From Eucommia ulmoides (lineage: Eukaryota > Streptophyta > Magnoliopsida > Garryales > Eucommiaceae), in assembly GCA_016647705.1 (NCBI GenBank), contig CM028338.1:12740240-12804239 (forward strand): a DNA stretch of 64,000 nucleotides, read 5' to 3'. Shown here one piece after another: positions 61,066 to 64,000 of the stretch. Position numbers and translations under genes: made by a program. How positions within the stretch are numbered: position 1 is the stretch's first letter; each line of letters starts with the position of its first letter. Under the pieces are notes generated by a model that saw only the letters and a program-made list of their open reading frames with translations, was not told the DNA's origin and searched no databases.

Positions 61066-62791
61066 TGATAGGTGTAAATTATCCCTATATTTTTAACCTG
61101 AATTTTTTATTTTTCGAGTACGTTTATAGTTATTTTTATATGTTTTAATTCTTTTTGTATTAAAACAGGTGCGTGGGGTGAAAATATATGAAATCGGAGT
61201 ATAAACGATCAATTCGTATCGAGAACGGTCGGAGAACGGTGGAAAAATGATCAAGGCAGCAAGATTCTACAAACAAGCCTATCGGCGCAGTGTCCAGACC
61301 ACCGCCGTGGCGGTGAAGATGTTGAGAAAGACCATAGGACACTGACGAACCACCGCTGCAGCGGTGATTCCCACCATCGCGGCAGTGAAGATGCTGAGAA
61401 AGACCATAGGCCACTAACGGACCACCGCCGCAGCGGTGAAGAAACAGAGAATAAAAATAGGCTACTGACTATCCAGCATCGTGGCGGTGAACCAACCAAA
61501 AGTTTTCTTAATCCATAGCCTACTCCACCGCCTAGGCGAACCTTAACTGACACCACTACCGTGACGCTGGCCTCTGCGTAGTGTTACATATTTATTTAGA
61601 TACTTTGTCTATTTATACCCATTTCCTCCTTCCTCCTTTACTATCCTCCGGCCATTAGGGCCTTCCTAGGGTTAGATAGAATAAAAGAGAGAGAGAGAGT
61701 TTTAGAGAGTGCTCATTCAATCCCGAGGTGGAAGATGAATGATGAGCAATCGAATTACGGTTTTAGCACTAAATCTTTGGATATCGGCTAAGTTTTTCCA
61801 CTTCTCTCTTGATTTTCTTTATTTTTGTAGCTTGTTGAGTATGTTTCGGTTTTTGTTGTTTATACAGTTAGGGCCACGAGCTAAATATAGATTGTAAATG
61901 GGGATTAATATTTTATTTATGAAAATGTAGTTTTGGTTAAGTTTATGTTTCATTCTTGGTTGTTCTTCGTATGTTGATTGTGTGTGACTTCTTATTTGTT
62001 TATCGTGCTTAGATTTACATATCGAGAATACAGGGTTTAACGCTCGGAAGAGGTAACCCTGAATTCGGATTAGAATAAACAAACGCCACAATCCTATAAC
62101 CCAGTTGGGATTTTGATTGTGGACAATCGATGACGTTGGGTCAAGACTCACGTGACCTAGAGTCGTGAATATGTTGAGGGGGACTTTGGCATTGACGCGA
62201 AGTCATGTATTCTCTCGTCGTACACTCGGGAGAGATGACGGGGGAGTTTTGGAACTGAGATTGTCGATAGGGTAAACACAACACAACGATCCAATAACCT
62301 GGGAGGGAGTTGGATTGTGTGCAATCAATGACGTTGGGGCGAGACTTACGCGACCTAGAGTTTTTAAGACGTTGAGGGGGACTTCAACATTGATTCGAAG
62401 TTGCGTAATCCCCCGTCTTATACTCGGAGGAGGTGGCGAGAGAGTTTACGAACCGAGATTGTCGGATATGCCGAACACCGTTAATGTTAACTAAAATGAA
62501 ATCAAACATATTTTAGTAAATAACATTAATCCCTAGGCAATCTACTCCCCTAAACAATCTAAAATTAGTATTTATAGTATAGTTAATTTAATTAGTATTT
62601 TAGTTTAATATTAGTATTAAATTAAATTCCATTTTTGTCGCATAGATAAAATTAGGTTATGACAATCGCGATACTCGATAGTAATCTCAACCAATCCCTG
62701 TGGATACGATACCCGACCGAAAGGTCCATTTTACTAAAATTTGATACGTACGCTTGCGGTAAAAGTGACAGCGCTTATTTATCGGCCACCA
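61066..62791 (+). repeat. 3' LTR of B4
   Basis: 1726 bp. Palindromes at 61302-61550 include the perfect 16-bp CACCGCTGCAGCGGTG at 61350-61365. Probable TATA box CTATTTATACCC near 61606. Two G-box-type units, the first intact (TCACGTGACC near 62150) and the second mutated (TTACGCGACC near 62346). Ends CGGCCACCA. About 70 bp longer than the 5' LTR owing to extra palindrome-bearing sequence. Confidence 0.95.
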
Positions 62792-62796
62792 TATTC

Positions 62797-63059
62797 CAAG
62801 TGTTTTTGCTAAATGTTGCAGATGTTGATCAGTGAGTTCAGAACTGGGAGCATCATAGAATTTCCAACACTATCATTTGGCATTGTTTGTGTAAAATCAA
62901 ACAAAAAATAACTCTGATCCTTCCACTAATCTCACATTGAATTCTCAAAATCATTCGTCTTGATCTGCCGGTTCACCCTCATTTGATTGGCCGTCACAAT
63001 TCTCAAAGAGAGAACATCGGGTCAAACTAGACTAGATTATTGAACATTGTTTTGAATAA
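62797..63059. other. Unassigned sequence right of B4
   Basis: No gene or repeat match seen. Confidence 0.5.
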
Positions 63060-63955
63060 TATTATATGGATTCGAAAAAATTAAGAATATTGAGCTACCA
63101 AATATTTTTGGTCTCCTCCTATTTAATCATATTAAATCTGAACATTTTACTCAACATCCAAGGTCTACAAAAACATTGACATAATTAAGGGAAAATTGTC
63201 TTTTACCCATCTCTATTTTGCCTAATTACAAAATTTTAAAAACTACACTTTACCTAGTTTTACTTTAAATAAATTGACAATCTATTTTTTTTTTTGTTTA
63301 AATTTATGGAATATGATTAAAAATAGATGGAATTAAGTTTTAGATCTAATTTTGGGATAAAATAGAGGAAATTGCCCCTTTATTGAAATTTAATTTAATT
63401 TTAATTAATGATAAAAAAAATTACATAAAAATTAAGATAAATGAAAAATTTCATCTATTTCATCCAAAAAATGGATAGAAAATTTGACTCTATCCATTAT
63501 TAAGCATGTTCTGTTATTTTAAATCGAAAAAAGTTAGTTTCTTACTTTTTTCAAATTAAAAGTAGGTAAAATGTAACTTTCTGAAGTAGAAGGGTGCAAA
63601 CTAATAATTAGGTAAAGTAGGAGGATAAAAAACAATATACCCTATAATTAAATAATAATATCACAATACCTTTTATAATTTACTTGAGATTATTACTAGA
63701 AATAAATCAGTCTAGGATTGTCTATAGGGTTTATCTCCAACATACAATTGTTGGGGGTAATAAACAATCCTAGACGGGCTTGTTTTTAGTATTAATGTCA
63801 ATTAAATAATAAGAGGTATTTTTATGTTATTCTTTTAATTGTATCAATGTTGTTGTAGACCTTGGATTTTGAGTAAGATGTCTTGCTATTTAATGTAATT
63901 AAATAGGAGGTTATCGAAGACACTTGGTAACTAGAAATTATAAATTGTTCTTAGT
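63060..63955. repeat. Imperfect palindrome, arms about 215 bp, split by a MITE
   Basis: The right arm (about 63739-63955) pairs with 63651-63738 plus 63060-63187 on the left. The centre has a strong hairpin: GTCTAGGATTGT, GGGTTTATC and CCAACA pair with TGTTGG, GGTAATAAAC and ACAATCCTAGAC around 63738. Outer words such as TGTAGACCTTGGAT and ATTAAATAGGAGG appear in both arms. By eye the arms are about 80 percent alike. It may be a foldback element or an inverted duplication. Confidence 0.75.
63188..63643. mobile_element. MITE-like element in the palindrome's left arm
   Basis: 456 bp, ends AGGGAAAATTGTCTTTTACC and, inverted, AGGGTATATTGTTTTTTATC, with further inverted similarity inward (TTTACCTAGTTTTACTTTAAA against TTTACCTACTTTTAATTTGAAA). 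Flanked by ATAATTA (63181-63187 and 63644-63650). The other palindrome arm lacks it and shows one TTAATTGT at the matching spot, which confirms an insertion. Superfamily unclear: the duplication is 7 bp, or 8 bp (ATAATTAA) if the end is shifted by one. Confidence 0.75.
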
Positions 63956-64000
63956 CGGTCTTGGATTGTTAAAAGGGTTTTAAACAATCTGGGATGGATT

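Larger units (their letters stand above)
54503..62791 (+). mobile_element. Complete non-autonomous family B element B4
   Basis: Perfect target duplication TATTC (54498-54502 and 62792-62796). 5' LTR 54503-59239 (1658 bp without the nested solo LTR), two primer sites, 1826-bp internal region, polypurine tract GAGTTTGGGGGTAT (about 61050-61064), 3' LTR 61066-62791. Without the nested LTR the element is about 5.2 kb, the same as B5. No coding capacity. The primer site TGGCACCGTTGCCGGGGA is the Athila/Tat type with one change. Confidence 0.95.

Overview
This is AT-rich plant (most likely eudicot) nuclear DNA from a retrotransposon-dense, probably heterochromatic region. I found no host protein-coding gene, tRNA or rRNA. 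The open frames seen are short. The ones with recognisable homology are decayed retrotransposon remnants (gag, protease, reverse transcriptase, RNase H, integrase); the others look like chance frames. The plant origin rests on the element types: SIRE-like and other Ty1/Copia elements with initiator-Met primer sites, Ty3/Gypsy Tat and Athila/Tat-type elements, a Tekay-like solo LTR, and Harbinger-like and other MITE-like elements.

Family names used below are local. Family A is a SIRE-like Copia with about 2.1-2.5 kb LTRs that start TGTTGATC and end GGCCAACA. Family D is a sister with about 1.9-2.05 kb LTRs. Family B is a non-coding, non-autonomous Gypsy-type family with 1.3-1.8 kb LTRs that start TGATAGGTG and have an Athila/Tat-type primer site.

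Layout. 1-6823: 5' end of a minus-strand family A element (A1); its LTR is split by composite family B element B1 (2117-6150), whose two LTRs are inverted. 6825-8844: family D LTR (D1). 9103-25476: probable family D element in + orientation. Its 3' LTR was hit by a complete but pol-less family A element (A3, 12219-21554), which itself holds a family B solo LTR (B2), and by a family A solo LTR (A4, 22023-24107). 25482-34103: decayed minus-strand Tat element with gag, PR, RT, RNase H, a second RNase H and IN, a 93-bp tandem array in its 3' UTR, and a D-type solo LTR (D4) inside. 34262-46691: minus-strand Copia element with about 170-bp LTRs (element C), carrying a complete family B element (B5, 36278-41492) and a family A solo LTR (A5, 43883-46195). 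47940-49272: family B solo LTR (B3). 49724-51178: LINE-like retroposon. 52410-53601: Harbinger-like non-autonomous element. 54503-62791: complete family B element (B4) with perfect TSD TATTC, its 5' LTR split by a 3.07-kb Tekay-like solo LTR (perfect TSD TTTTG). 63060-63955: imperfect palindrome with a 456-bp MITE in one arm.

Nothing here works as an operon or pathway; the logic is insertion history. Matching target-site duplications support most junctions: CTACA, GTTAG, ATCCT, TTTTG and TATTC are perfect; CCTAT/CCCAT, AAGAT/ATGAT, GTTTT/GTTCT, TCTTC/TCCTC and CCCTC/CCATC have one mismatch. The least expected signals are dense arrays of GC-rich perfect palindromes in the U3 of family B LTRs, a parallel GGTCGACC array in the U3 of families A and D, the inverted-LTR composite B1, and the palindrome whose intact arm records the empty site of a MITE.
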